A DNA stretch of 12,952 nt. Source: DUOD01 sp050945235. GTDB lineage: Bacteria; Bacillota; Clostridia; DUOD01. Of this stretch, positions 1 to 7,311 are shown piece by piece. The stretch's first letter is position 1; each line of letters opens with the position of its first letter. The position numbers and the translations under genes are program-made. The notes under the pieces were generated by a model. The model saw only the letters and a program-made list of their open reading frames with translations. It was not told where the DNA came from and did no database searches. The DNA is taken from assembly GCA_050945235.1 (NCBI GenBank), contig JBMNSO010000045.1, positions 1 through 12,952 of the forward strand. Reading direction: 5' to 3'.

Positions 1-552
1 AAACTCGTGAACCCAGTCCGGTTTATCATAGGTCGCCATGATGAGCTGCTCGGTACCATGAAGTACACAGGCATCCTGCCAGCACCCTCCCTGCTCGCCA
101 AAAACAAAGGTCCTTATTATTCCATCATCCCCTACTTCGTCATAACGCCTTTGCACCATTTCCTTATCCAGCTTTGGTATGGGACGGTATTTTTTGATAA
201 GGTAAATATCGTCGTCCTGTTTCACCATAGGCTTGGTAACCCAACTGGTTACCTCATTATACCCCACTTGATAGGTCAGGTTTCCTCCCGGAGTTTCTAT
301 TGTATAGTCAATGACGTTATTGCCATTTTCCATCCCTTCCACATAGGTTATCTTCCATTCCGGGGATTGTACCAAAGTGGGGGCATAAATGGTTATGGCA
401 GCATCAAGGCCTACCTCTCTGAAGGCTTCGATATCGGATACACCCTTCATATAGTATTTCAAATGATAGGGTTGCCATTGGTGTATGGTTGCCGGCACCC
501 TGTCGGGTACCTCTCTTTTTAATGCTTTCATCATTCTTTCCTTGGAATTCAT
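1..552 (-). CDS. Uroporphyrinogen decarboxylase-like methyltransferase (N-terminal part, cut by window edge)
   Basis: The frame is open from an ATG at 552 to the window edge, giving 184 residues with no stop. It is seen only by translating the minus strand to the edge, because its stop lies outside. The opening MNSKERMMKALKREVPDRVP is the classic start of the URO-D superfamily (compare MDGRERIKAIFNKEPVDR in the gene at 810-1904). This superfamily includes haem-pathway decarboxylases and the methylcobamide:CoM or corrinoid methyltransferases MtaA, MtbA and CmuA. A purine-rich site (GTAGAGGG) precedes the ATG and lies inside the end of the EamA remnant, whose stop is 2 bp upstream. Haem synthesis genes are absent and a second URO-D-like gene is near, so a corrinoid-linked methyl transfer role is more likely than HemE. 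The catalytic half is missing, so the substrate cannot be judged. Confidence 0.82.
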   Translation of the reverse strand, partial: MNSKERMMKALKREVPDRVPATIHQWQPYHLKYYMKGVSDIEAFREVGLDAAITIYAPTLVQSPEWKITYVEGMENGNNVIDYTIETPGGNLTYQVGYNEVTSWVTKPMVKQDDDIYLIKKYRPIPKLDKEMVQRRYDEVGDDGIIRTFVFGEQGGCWQDACVLHGTEQLIMATYDKPDWVHEF

Positions 553-554
553 AG

Positions 555-737
555 TTATCCCTCTACTTTCATGCTGATTTTTCCTTTAATTTTTAACTTT
601 AGTTCTGAAAAAATCATACCAATGAATATTAACACACATCCTACTATTTCATACATTCCAAGCCTTTCCCTAATTAAGAGAAATGCAAAGAATGCTGCAA
701 ACACCGGCTCGGTTAATAATGTCAGTGCGGCATGGGT
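555..737 (-). pseudogene. C-terminal remnant of an EamA/DMT-family transporter
   Basis: The minus-strand frame ending in TAA at 557-555 reads THAALTLLTEPVFAAFFAF, then LLIRERLGMYEIVGCVLIF, and closes with a short Lys-rich tail. The pattern T-x-A-A-L-x-x-x-x-E-P-V-F-A-A followed by GERL-like residues and a last hydrophobic helix is the hallmark C-terminal end of EamA (DUF6) drug/metabolite transporters. About 60 of the usual 280-300 residues remain. Upstream the frame soon loses similarity and meets a stop near 802, and the next gene ends at 810. The N-terminal nine helices have therefore been deleted. Its stop falls 2 bp before the start of the next methyltransferase gene, as expected for a former operon partner. 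A functional fragment is unlikely. Confidence 0.72.
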
Positions 738-809
738 ATGGCAGCAATCCCCAGCAGACTGAGATTGGTCTGAAATGCTTTTGACATACTGTAACCTTTC
801 TATTTATAT

Positions 810-1904
810 CTATTCAAGGGCCGCTTGGCTCATGGCAATGGCGTTTTCAGGGCTTACATTGGGCAGAAGGGCCTCATGGCTGGGGGATACAACAAACCCC
901 TGTCCAAAAATCTTTTTCAGACGCCTTACCTCAGCCTTAACCTGTTCAGGTGTACCAAAGGGTAATAGGTCCTGGGTGTCCACACCACCGATAAACACCA
1001 AGTCATTTCCATATTCCCTTGCAAGGCTTTGTGCATCCATTCCCTTTGCCTTTGCCTGAAGGGGATGGAGTCCGTCTATGCCTGCATCTATCAGCATAGG
1101 GATTATCTTTGTTATAGCTCCACAGGAATGGAGTACCACTTTGAGGTTATAGGATTTGGCCTGCTCTACGATTCTCTTGATTCCTGGTAGAATAAATCTT
1201 TTAAAGGCATCGGGACTGATCATCAAATCCAGCTGACTGCCCAAGTCATTCCCGAAAAATGCCGCATCCAGTTTTGAGCCCATGGCATCAAGGCATCTTT
1301 TGTTAGCCTCCAGATAAAAATCCAGTATCCTTTCGGTAGCCGCTTCGACTACTTTAGGGTGGGTGTACATTTTCATAAAGTAATTATCCATACCGAAGAA
1401 GTCGGCGAGGACATGAAAGAAAGGCATCCACATTCCCCCAAATATGGCCAGGCCATGTTCCCGGGCTTCATCAATCTTTTTTATTGTGGATGAAAAATCC
1501 AGATATTTGGGATCGGGCCAAGGGAAATCTTCAATTTCCTTTACGTTTTCACATTCTGCAAATATCCCAGGTTGGGACAGGCTTTCTCGGGGTTTGCCCC
1601 CTAGGACATCGAACATGGGCTTGCCCTCAGGATGTTTCCATGAGGATAGTTCAAGCTCCGGTGAATACCACATAAAGTCGTTTCCAAGCTTCAAACCCAG
1701 CTCCAGATCAGCCCTTCCCGATTTTTTGGTCAATAGTACGGTATCGTCTTCGTGGGAATTGTCCAATTCGGCAAGGTCGTCCTTTATGCCAAAGTATTCA
1801 TAGTAGATCTTCTTGGTATCGTCCGCCGGGTTGCCCAGCCAGAACCCAGTCCTGTCCACAGGTTCTTTGTTAAATATGGCTTTGATCCTTTCCCTACCAT
1901 CCAT
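810..1904 (-). CDS. Uroporphyrinogen decarboxylase-like corrinoid methyltransferase family protein
   Basis: This 364-aa protein is the usual length for the URO-D superfamily. I place the start at the ATG at 1904, because GGAGGT lies 6 nt upstream of it but directly abuts the alternative ATG at 1910. The TIM-barrel family signs are MDGRERIKAIFNKEPVDR at the N-terminus, the H-S-C of LHSCGAI (His259 and Cys261), then GLHPLQAKAKGMD, FIGGVDTQDLLPFGTPEQV and a C-terminal SPSHEALLPNVSPENAI. In MtaA/CmuA-type enzymes, zinc that activates the thiol acceptor is held by H-x-C and a later Cys. Here the expected late position reads S-P-S-H, so a third Cys is not evident. The protein probably moves a methyl group to or from a corrinoid protein, or processes an unknown methylated compound. 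The ROK regulator gene lies 80 bp upstream on the same strand with no clear terminator between them. Confidence 0.85.
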   Translation of the reverse strand: MDGRERIKAIFNKEPVDRTGFWLGNPADDTKKIYYEYFGIKDDLAELDNSHEDDTVLLTKKSGRADLELGLKLGNDFMWYSPELELSSWKHPEGKPMFDVLGGKPRESLSQPGIFAECENVKEIEDFPWPDPKYLDFSSTIKKIDEAREHGLAIFGGMWMPFFHVLADFFGMDNYFMKMYTHPKVVEAATERILDFYLEANKRCLDAMGSKLDAAFFGNDLGSQLDLMISPDAFKRFILPGIKRIVEQAKSYNLKVVLHSCGAITKIIPMLIDAGIDGLHPLQAKAKGMDAQSLAREYGNDLVFIGGVDTQDLLPFGTPEQVKAEVRRLKKIFGQGFVVSPSHEALLPNVSPENAIAMSQAALE

Positions 1905-1984
1905 AAACATACCTCCATTTTTATATCTTTCTTATATTTAATAAGTAAGTTAGATTAAAGGCATCCCCCATTTAATTGACCGAT

Positions 1985-3211
1985 CTAGGTTGACAGGGGT
2001 ACAGCCTTAAAAAACCGATCCATGACCTGGGCCGCAGCCCCCAACGCGCCGGCGTCCTCCCTGGATTCCGCAACTACTATTGGCGTGTTCCGGGCTGGTT
2101 TAGAAAATACATTTTTAACAGCAGCCCCTTTGGCCGCTTCAACAAAACAGGGAGCGCTGCAGCTAATCTCACCCCCCAATATAACCAACTGGGGATTGTA
2201 TATGTTTATCATATTGGCTATGCCTATACCCAAAATACCGCCTGCTTCCTCAAGGACCTTTATTGCCACAGCATCGCCCATGTTCATGGCGGTTATCACC
2301 ATTTGAAAATCGATCCTGTTTCCCCGTTTTTTCATAAGCTGGTTTATAACGCAAGAATGTCCATGGTCCATCAACTCCATCACTCTACTAATTATGGCCG
2401 GTATGGATGTATACATTTCAAGACATCCCCTGTTGCCGCAATAGCAGGGACGTCCATCCTTTATATCAACGATTGAGTGTCCCAGTTCACCGGCACAACG
2501 GTCCTGGCCTGTATGCATTTCCCCATTTAGCACCACACCGCTGCCCACGCCCACATCGGCGAGAATATAGACAAAGTCCCCCACTTCCTGACCCTTACCA
2601 AACCATAATTCACCGTAGGCACCGGCCTTTGCCGTATTAACCACCACAACAGGCACTGCAAACCTATCCTTGACCAACCGATTAAAGTCAACATCCTGCC
2701 AACCGAAAAAAATCGATGACCTAATGAGGGGCCCGGATTTAAAGTTCCATCCAGGGGCACCGATACCTATACCGGTCACACTTTTTATGTCAATATCACT
2801 GCTGACTAATAATCGGTCCACCACTCTTACCATTTGTTGTATGGCACCCTCAGGACCTTCTTCCCCTTTGGTTATTTCAACTATTCTATTAATCGTACGT
2901 CCCTTTAAATCCGTGAGTATTGCCGTCAGTTTATGGGTTATATCCACACCTACAATATAGGCGGCGGATGGGTTAAGCCTTAATAACACGGGCTTTCTGC
3001 CGCCGGTTGATGTTCCTTTGCCGGTTTCCAATAAATATCCGACCTTGATGAGTTCATCTACAATCCTCATGACGGTAGGTAAAGCCAATCTTGTTTTTTT
3101 AGCAATGGCCGACCGGGATATGGGTTCATGTCTACGTATAATATTTAATATAAGACTTTGATTGATTTCTTTCATTAGTCCGGCATTTCCGGTAACCAAC
3201 ACTTTACGCAA
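1985..3211 (-). CDS. ROK-family transcriptional regulator (XylR/NagC type)
   Basis: The protein is 408 aa if it starts at the TTG at 3211, which has AGAGGT 6 nt upstream; an earlier in-frame TTG at 3235 lacks such a site. Residues about 13-70 form a winged helix-turn-helix (MKEINQSLILNIIRRHEPIS, then SRSAIAKKTRLALPTVMRIV). The rest is a ROK sugar-kinase-like domain with GVDIT, GIGIGAPG, the GELGH motif near 241-245, and the zinc motif C-x-C-G-x-x-G-C-x-E at about 256-266. The usual N-D-A-N segment, whose Asp is the catalytic base in ROK kinases, reads N-T-A-K here, so kinase activity is unlikely and the protein should be a pure regulator. ROK regulators normally repress sugar genes and release DNA on ligand binding. 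No sugar gene is visible here. The nearest downstream genes encode URO-D-like methyltransferases, so its effector is open. Confidence 0.9.
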   Translation of the reverse strand: MRKVLVTGNAGLMKEINQSLILNIIRRHEPISRSAIAKKTRLALPTVMRIVDELIKVGYLLETGKGTSTGGRKPVLLRLNPSAAYIVGVDITHKLTAILTDLKGRTINRIVEITKGEEGPEGAIQQMVRVVDRLLVSSDIDIKSVTGIGIGAPGWNFKSGPLIRSSIFFGWQDVDFNRLVKDRFAVPVVVVNTAKAGAYGELWFGKGQEVGDFVYILADVGVGSGVVLNGEMHTGQDRCAGELGHSIVDIKDGRPCYCGNRGCLEMYTSIPAIISRVMELMDHGHSCVINQLMKKRGNRIDFQMVITAMNMGDAVAIKVLEEAGGILGIGIANMINIYNPQLVILGGEISCSAPCFVEAAKGAAVKNVFSKPARNTPIVVAESREDAGALGAAAQVMDRFFKAVPLST

Positions 3212-3283
3212 AGTACCACCTCTAAATGACGCCAAAGTTTAATACACCAACTTTGTAACATTGTATAACTAAGTCCTAATGTT

Positions 3284-3312
3284 ATAATAACGTAAATATA
3301 AAGCAAAATCAA
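3284..3312 (-). promoter_or_regulatory. Putative sigma-A promoter for the ROK regulator gene
   Basis: On the minus strand TTGATT (3312-3307) and TATTAT (3289-3284) are separated by exactly 17 bp. It lies about 70 bp upstream of the preferred TTG start. The leader that follows carries GTTATACAATGTTACAAAG, an imperfect AT-rich repeat that could be an autoregulatory operator. That last point is inference only. Confidence 0.5.
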
Positions 3313-3409
3313 GTATTTACACAAAGTACCATGGAAATGCAATTCTCTTCATTGACGGTACAACCCTTAATCTATAAATATTGCTATCGGTTTATGGGAA
3401 AGGACAACA

Positions 3410-3439
3410 AACCCCCGGGTTTACAACAACCCGGGGGTT
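3410..3439 (-). terminator. Intrinsic terminator of the por operon
   Basis: A perfect 12-bp stem (AACCCCCGGGTT, 3439-3428, against 3421-3410) with a 6-nt loop starts about 19 bp after the porB stop. On the minus strand it is followed by TTGTTGTCC, a short U-rich tail. It separates porB from the ROK gene on the same strand. Confidence 0.85.
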
Positions 3440-3457
3440 ATAGAGTCACCTGTTATT

Positions 3458-4387
3458 CTATTCGGATAAACTTAAAAGTTTTTCCCATCTTTCGTCAACG
3501 GCCTGCTGTATTTCTGCGATGAGATGCTCATTGCCCTTGGCAAATAAATGCCTAAATCTGCCCTGGGGTCTTAGCCAATCTTCAATGGGTTTTTTCTGCT
3601 TGGGCTTGTATGTTATCCTGTACTTACCGTCCACTACCTCATAAAGTGGCCAGAAGCAGGTATCAATAGCCGCCTGTACAATTTCCATCAATTTGGGGGT
3701 ATCATACCTCCAACCCCTAGGACAGGGCGCCAAAACATTGAGGAAGGCCGGACCCGGTGTGTATATAGCCTTTTCAGCCTTTTCGTACATATCCTTCATA
3801 TTTTTTGTGGGCGCTGTCTGGGCTACATAGGGTAAATTATGGGCCACCATAACCTCGGTTAAATCCTTTCTGTACTGGGGCTTGCCAGGTATAACGGAAC
3901 CGGCAGGTGATGTGGTGGTATCCGCATATTTAGGCGTGCCGCTGGACCTTTGAATACCGGTATTCATATATGCTTCATTGTCATAACATACATATACCAT
4001 ATCGTGGCCCCTCTCCATGGCACCGGACAAGGACTGCAGGCCTATGTCATAGGTACCGCCGTCACCGCCGAAGGCCAGGAACTTCACGTCCTTATCTATT
4101 TTCCCCTTTTTCTTCAGTACATTGTAAGCCGCTTCGGCACCGGCTATGGTAGCGCCGGCGTTTTCAAAGGCGCTGTGAATAAAGGAGTCTTTCCAGGCCG
4201 TATACGGATATATAAAGGTAGATACCTCCAGACATCCTGTAGCCGAGCCTATAACCGCATGGTCATCCTCCTTAAGGGCTCTTAAAACTGTCCTGACTAC
4301 GATTGGAGCACCGCAGCCGGCACACATTCTATGCCCACCTGTAAGTCGTTCGGGTTTTTTGGATACTTCTTTTAAATTATAAGCCAC
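3458..4387 (-). CDS. porB: Pyruvate:ferredoxin oxidoreductase, beta (TPP-binding) subunit
   Basis: The 309-aa protein has the normal length for PorB. It starts at GTG with GGAGGTG 6 nt upstream, and the gene follows porA after a 12-bp gap. The thiamine pyrophosphate and Mg-binding motif runs from G-D-G at residues 108-110 to Asn137 in YDNEAYMNTGIQRSSGTP. The four cysteines that hold the proximal 4Fe-4S cluster are Cys22 and Cys25 (MCAGCGAP), Cys52 (ATGCLEV) and Cys222 (LAPCPRGW). The subunit binds TPP, on which pyruvate is decarboxylated, and passes electrons to the delta-subunit clusters. It acts in the cytoplasm with PorA, PorC and PorD. It is the last gene of the operon and a strong terminator follows. 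Identification is secure at family level; the pyruvate preference rests mainly on PorA. Confidence 0.95.
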   Translation of the reverse strand: MAYNLKEVSKKPERLTGGHRMCAGCGAPIVVRTVLRALKEDDHAVIGSATGCLEVSTFIYPYTAWKDSFIHSAFENAGATIAGAEAAYNVLKKKGKIDKDVKFLAFGGDGGTYDIGLQSLSGAMERGHDMVYVCYDNEAYMNTGIQRSSGTPKYADTTTSPAGSVIPGKPQYRKDLTEVMVAHNLPYVAQTAPTKNMKDMYEKAEKAIYTPGPAFLNVLAPCPRGWRYDTPKLMEIVQAAIDTCFWPLYEVVDGKYRITYKPKQKKPIEDWLRPQGRFRHLFAKGNEHLIAEIQQAVDERWEKLLSLSE

Positions 4388-4399
4388 CTCTTACACCTC

Positions 4400-5581
4400 C
4401 TATTCCCTTACACCTAGATAGTTGTAGTATTCCTTTACCTGACCCGTAGCCGCTATTTCTTGAAGATCTTCATATACCTTATTTATATCTTCAAATCTTA
4501 CATCCCTTCCGCCAAGACCATAGATATAGTTGACAACCTTCACGCCATCGGCAACTCCGAACATGGCACTCCTGATTTCTGCAAAGAGTGGGCCTCCAAC
4601 GCCAGAAAAACTATCAGCTTTATCCATTACCGCAACGGCTTTGGCTTTCGACAGAGCCGCAGCCAATTCCCCGGCGGGGAAGGGTCTAAAGGCCCTTGGT
4701 TTAATGAGCCCGGCTTTAACACCCTTTGCCCTGAGGTCGTCCACTACGGCCTTTGCGGTACCAGCAGTGGAATTAAGTACTACCACGGCAATTTCCGCAT
4801 CTTCCATTTTGTATTCCTCGAAAAGCCCGTATTTTCTACCGGTAAGCTTTTCAAATTCTTCGGCCACTTCAAGGATTACCCTTTTGGCATTTCTCATGGC
4901 TTCATTTTGCTGTCTCTTATGTTCAAAGTAAAAAGGTGGCAGATCCAAGGGACCTACGGCAACGGGGTTCTTTGTATTGAGCAAATAATCCGATGGGTTG
5001 TACTCACCTACAAATGCCTTTACCTTGTCATCTTCTATAAGTTCTATGTTTTCTACCGCATGGCTGGTAATAAATCCGTCAAAACACACCATAACAGGAA
5101 GCTGTACATCGGGATGTTCCCCTATCCTTACCGCCTGGATCAAGGTGTCATAGGCTTCCTGATTGTCTTCACAATATAGTTGTATCCATCCGGAATCCCG
5201 CGCACCCATGGTGTCGCTGTGATCGTTATGAATATTGATGGGCCCGGATAACGCCCTGTTTATGGCCGCCAAAACTATGGGCAGCCTGCTGGAAGCAGCT
5301 ATATATAACATTTCCCACATTAACGCCAGGCCGTTTGCCGATGTGGCAGTCATGGTTCTGCCTCCGGCTGCCTGGGAACCTATACATGCGCTCATGGCGC
5401 TGTGTTCACTCTCTACCGGTACAAACTGTGTATCAACTTCACCGTTTGCTACAAATTGGGAGAAGTATTGGGGCACCTCAGTAGAAGGAGTAATGGGGAA
5501 AGCAGCAACAACGTCCGGGTTAATCTGTTTCATAGCAATAGCTACCGCTTCATTTCCGCTTAATCTCTCTCTAATAGCCAT
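4400..5581 (-). CDS. porA: Pyruvate:ferredoxin oxidoreductase, alpha subunit
   Basis: This 393-aa protein matches the usual PorA length and pattern. The N-terminal domain has FPITPSTEVPQYFSQFVANG, then PVESEHSAMSACIGSQAAGG, TMTATSANGLALMWEMLYIA and INRALSGPINIHNDHSDTM; these line the pyrimidine side of the TPP pocket and the substrate site. DSGWIQLYCEDNQEAYD and PVMVCFDGFITSH follow. The C-terminal transketolase-like domain carries FRPFP near residue 300 and ends in YGLGGRDV and YLGVRE. I remember these blocks as typical of pyruvate-specific PorA of Thermotoga type, which is why I prefer pyruvate over 2-oxoisovalerate or 2-oxoglutarate. The start ATG has GGGAGG 6-7 nt upstream, and the gene follows porD after 12 bp, so expression is coupled. 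Confidence 0.94.
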   Translation of the reverse strand: MAIRERLSGNEAVAIAMKQINPDVVAAFPITPSTEVPQYFSQFVANGEVDTQFVPVESEHSAMSACIGSQAAGGRTMTATSANGLALMWEMLYIAASSRLPIVLAAINRALSGPINIHNDHSDTMGARDSGWIQLYCEDNQEAYDTLIQAVRIGEHPDVQLPVMVCFDGFITSHAVENIELIEDDKVKAFVGEYNPSDYLLNTKNPVAVGPLDLPPFYFEHKRQQNEAMRNAKRVILEVAEEFEKLTGRKYGLFEEYKMEDAEIAVVVLNSTAGTAKAVVDDLRAKGVKAGLIKPRAFRPFPAGELAAALSKAKAVAVMDKADSFSGVGGPLFAEIRSAMFGVADGVKVVNYIYGLGGRDVRFEDINKVYEDLQEIAATGQVKEYYNYLGVRE

Positions 5582-5593
5582 ATGTTTCCCTCC

Positions 5594-5905
5594 CTACTTA
5601 TCTTCCTCTACAAATTCGATGGCACCAAAAGGACAAGCCTCAACGCATACGCCACAGCCTTTGCAGTGATCAAAATCAAAATCCAGTCTCTTCTTATCCT
5701 TCACAGGAATAGAACTATCCGGACAAACCGGCCAGCAAAGCAGGCACTGCTTGCATTTATCCTCTTTCCAAACAGGTTTCATGGATCTCCAGTCTCCGGT
5801 TTTAAAGTCCTCGGCGTTACCTGCATCATATATGATCCCGCCGGGGGTAATCTTCTTCCAACTAACATCCGGTGTTATTGTACAACGCCGTTTTTTATCT
5901 GTCAT
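5594..5905 (-). CDS. porD: Pyruvate:ferredoxin oxidoreductase, delta (2x[4Fe-4S] ferredoxin) subunit
   Basis: This 103-aa protein has two bacterial ferredoxin motifs: Cys51-Cys54-Cys57-Cys61 and Cys81-Cys84-Cys87-Cys91, each C-x-x-C-x-x-C-x-x-x-C-P. They bind two 4Fe-4S clusters that relay electrons from the PorB cluster to free ferredoxin. The first 50 residues, including a WRSMKPVWKEDKC approach to the first cluster, are typical of POR delta subunits rather than free ferredoxins. The ATG overlaps the porC stop (ATGA), so the two genes are translationally coupled. Size and both motifs are complete. Confidence 0.95.
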   Translation of the reverse strand: MTDKKRRCTITPDVSWKKITPGGIIYDAGNAEDFKTGDWRSMKPVWKEDKCKQCLLCWPVCPDSSIPVKDKKRLDFDFDHCKGCGVCVEACPFGAIEFVEEDK

Positions 5906-6480
5906 AGTCCGTTCACCTCCTGCACGGATCTCTTCAGGGCTTTCATATTACCCTCTATAACTTCGGGTTTGCTTGCGAATTTATGCTTGAAGGATTCTTC
6001 CATATCTTTTATGAATTCTTCAACATCCATAACGCCACTTACCCTTACTACGGCACCTAACATAGGTGTGTTGGGAAAATACCTGCCCAGGCAGGCCTCT
6101 GAAATTTCCCTGGCATCTATGGTGCAAACCTTGCCCTTGTATCCCTTCAATAACGGTCTGATTTCCTCGGGAGTTTTTGGGGTATTAATAATTATAGCTC
6201 CCTCTTCCTTGAGCCCGGCTGTAACATCAACTGAAGAAAGCAGGGTTTCATCAACTACCACTACATAGTCAGGAAAGTAAATATTTGAATGCAGTGTTAT
6301 TTTATCTTCGCTTATTCGGTTATAAGCTGTTATTGGAGCTCCCATCCGCTCCGGACCATATTCTGGAAATCCTTGTATATACTTACCCGTATTGAATGCT
6401 GCATCGGCAAGAAGTAATGAAGCAGTTTTTGCACCTTGTCCTCCTCTTCCATGCCATCGGATTTCAACCATCTTTCCCAT
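5902..6480 (-). CDS. porC: Pyruvate:ferredoxin oxidoreductase, gamma subunit
   Basis: The protein is 192 aa when started at the ATG at 6480. AAGGGAGG sits 7 nt upstream of that ATG, whereas the longer open frame from 6498 would begin before this ribosome binding site. The N-terminal signature RWHGRGGQGAKTAS, followed by KYIQGFPEYGPERMGAPITA, defines the gamma (POR_N/gamma) domain, which binds the adenine end of CoA or supports domain closure. It is the first gene of the gamma-delta-alpha-beta operon, an order common in archaeal and clostridial four-subunit enzymes (the genes are fused in single-chain PFORs). It overlaps porD by 4 bp. Assignment to pyruvate rather than another 2-oxoacid follows from PorA. 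Confidence 0.94.
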   Translation of the reverse strand: MGKMVEIRWHGRGGQGAKTASLLLADAAFNTGKYIQGFPEYGPERMGAPITAYNRISEDKITLHSNIYFPDYVVVVDETLLSSVDVTAGLKEEGAIIINTPKTPEEIRPLLKGYKGKVCTIDAREISEACLGRYFPNTPMLGAVVRVSGVMDVEEFIKDMEESFKHKFASKPEVIEGNMKALKRSVQEVNGL

Positions 6481-6768
6481 AGATATTCCTCCCTTCATGT
6501 ATGACTGTAAACTATATTAAGATTTGCCTATGTGCTGTATCAAGCACATTAATTACAAACAGCCGCCCTGTGGATAACCAAGATAGTCCCACCGCCGGCC
6601 GGCCTGTTACCGGATAAAAAGGCATCAAAAAAAGAGACCCCCCGGTATTTTGCTGTGCTAGTACAAATGAATAAATTTCTAATTGTACTAACACAGGTGA
6701 TGTGGTTACTATTATAACAGAATGTTCAACGCTTAATATGTATAGAATAAGTATATATAACAGTTACC
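6481..6768 (-). promoter_or_regulatory. Long structured 5' leader of the por operon
   Basis: About 290 nt separate the inferred transcription start from porC. On the minus strand the leader contains a 14-bp near-perfect hairpin with a 16-nt loop (6696-6653: CTGTGTTAGTACAA pairs with TTGTACTAGCACAG). It is followed by a G-rich block (CCGGGGGG) and a run of seven T at 6633-6627. A second 7-bp hairpin with a 6-nt loop lies at 6549-6530. The length and the hairpin-plus-U-run suggest attenuation or a riboswitch-like control, but I see no T-box, cobalamin, SAM or other known consensus. An in-frame 60-codon reading frame through it looks accidental. Confidence 0.4.
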
Positions 6769-6775
6769 ATAAAAC

Positions 6776-6805
6776 ATTATAACAGATACTATTTTTGTAT
6801 GTCAA
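6776..6805 (-). promoter_or_regulatory. Sigma-A promoter of the por operon
   Basis: TTGACA (6805-6800) and TATAAT (6781-6776) are both perfect consensus hexamers, separated by 18 bp. It is the only strong promoter between the bofA terminators and porC, and should give strong vegetative expression. Transcription would start near 6768. Confidence 0.8.
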
Positions 6806-6863
6806 GACGGACCGATTTTGAAAGGTTTGGTATATAAGGAAGGGACTCGGTTGACAAAGTAAA

Positions 6864-6892
6864 TGCAACCTTATCCCATTAAGATGGTTGCA
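6864..6892 (-). terminator. Second terminator-like hairpin after bofA
   Basis: On the minus strand TGCAACC pairs with GGTTGCA (7 bp). An inner CTTA/TAAG continues the stem past a small AT bulge, and the tail reads TTTACTTTG. It lies between the first bofA terminator and the por promoter and may back up that terminator. Confidence 0.5.
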
Positions 6893-6920
6893 ACTGTCAT
6901 ATGTGTCTTGCGCAAATTAT

Positions 6921-6944
6921 AAAAGGATGGCTAAGCATCCCTTT
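6921..6944 (-). terminator. Terminator overlapping the bofA stop
   Basis: The minus-strand hairpin AAAGGGATG / CATCCTTTT has a 6-nt loop and one bulged G, and is followed by ATAATTT. It begins inside the last bases of the bofA stop region. Confidence 0.5.
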
Positions 6945-7218
6945 ATACGAGTATGAATTGTAGTAATAATACCAGAATAATACCCGGCACTCCTAAAATA
7001 CCTATGAGGGCTGCGTTATACAGGTTAACCGCCACCGAAACACCTACATACTGACCCACCAGGTTCAGTACTATCAATACTACTATTCCTATTAAGACAT
7101 TAAGTAGGACTCTGAAAACAACCCGTAGAGGTTTAAAAAAAAATGAACCTATTATATATAATAGAAAAATACCAAAACCATATGCAATTATCGTGTTTAA
7201 TTCCAAGCCCAAACCCAC
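6943..7218 (-). CDS. bofA: BofA, pro-sigma-K processing inhibitor family membrane protein
   Basis: This is a protein of about 91 aa with two to three hydrophobic helices. It matches the BofA family in length and in the conserved parts: FKPLRVVFRVLLN, then LNLVGQYVGVSVAVNLYNA, and the signature GILGVPGIILVLLLQFI at the C-terminus. BofA sits in the outer forespore membrane of the mother cell and holds the protease SpoIVFB inactive with SpoIVFA, so that pro-sigma-K is cleaved only after the sigma-G checkpoint signal. I prefer the GTG at 7218, because AGGGGTGAT lies at 8 nt; ATG 7224 and GTG 7227 are in frame but too close to that site. A DUF2508 gene lies 93 bp upstream, as in the Bacillus yaaL-bofA pair. 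Two terminators follow. Confidence 0.88.
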   Translation of the reverse strand: MGLGLELNTIIAYGFGIFLLYIIGSFFFKPLRVVFRVLLNVLIGIVVLIVLNLVGQYVGVSVAVNLYNAALIGILGVPGIILVLLLQFILV

Positions 7219-7311
7219 AACCATCACCCCTATACTTGTCTGTTGTTTGACAACTCTTAATTTACAACTATTATATATTTATGGGACGAAGGTTGAATTT
7301 ATGACTTTTTG

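Noticed and set aside
3208..3331. CAAAGTACCA repeated twice near the ROK gene as an operator
   Set aside because: Only two copies over 100 bp apart, one covering the ribosome binding site, with no dyad symmetry; too weak to call.
4460..5179. Plus-strand open frame of 239 codons
   Set aside because: It lies wholly opposite porA, whose protein matches its family along its full length; the plus-strand product shows no family pattern.
6590..6620. T-box-like element in the por leader (GGTGGGACTATC)
   Set aside because: It does not match the conserved T-box core, and no specifier loop or terminator/antiterminator pair is evident.
6512..6694. 60-codon minus-strand frame inside the por leader, as a leader peptide
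   Set aside because: Its GTG start sits inside the long hairpin, no clear ribosome binding site precedes it, and no run of regulatory codons is present.
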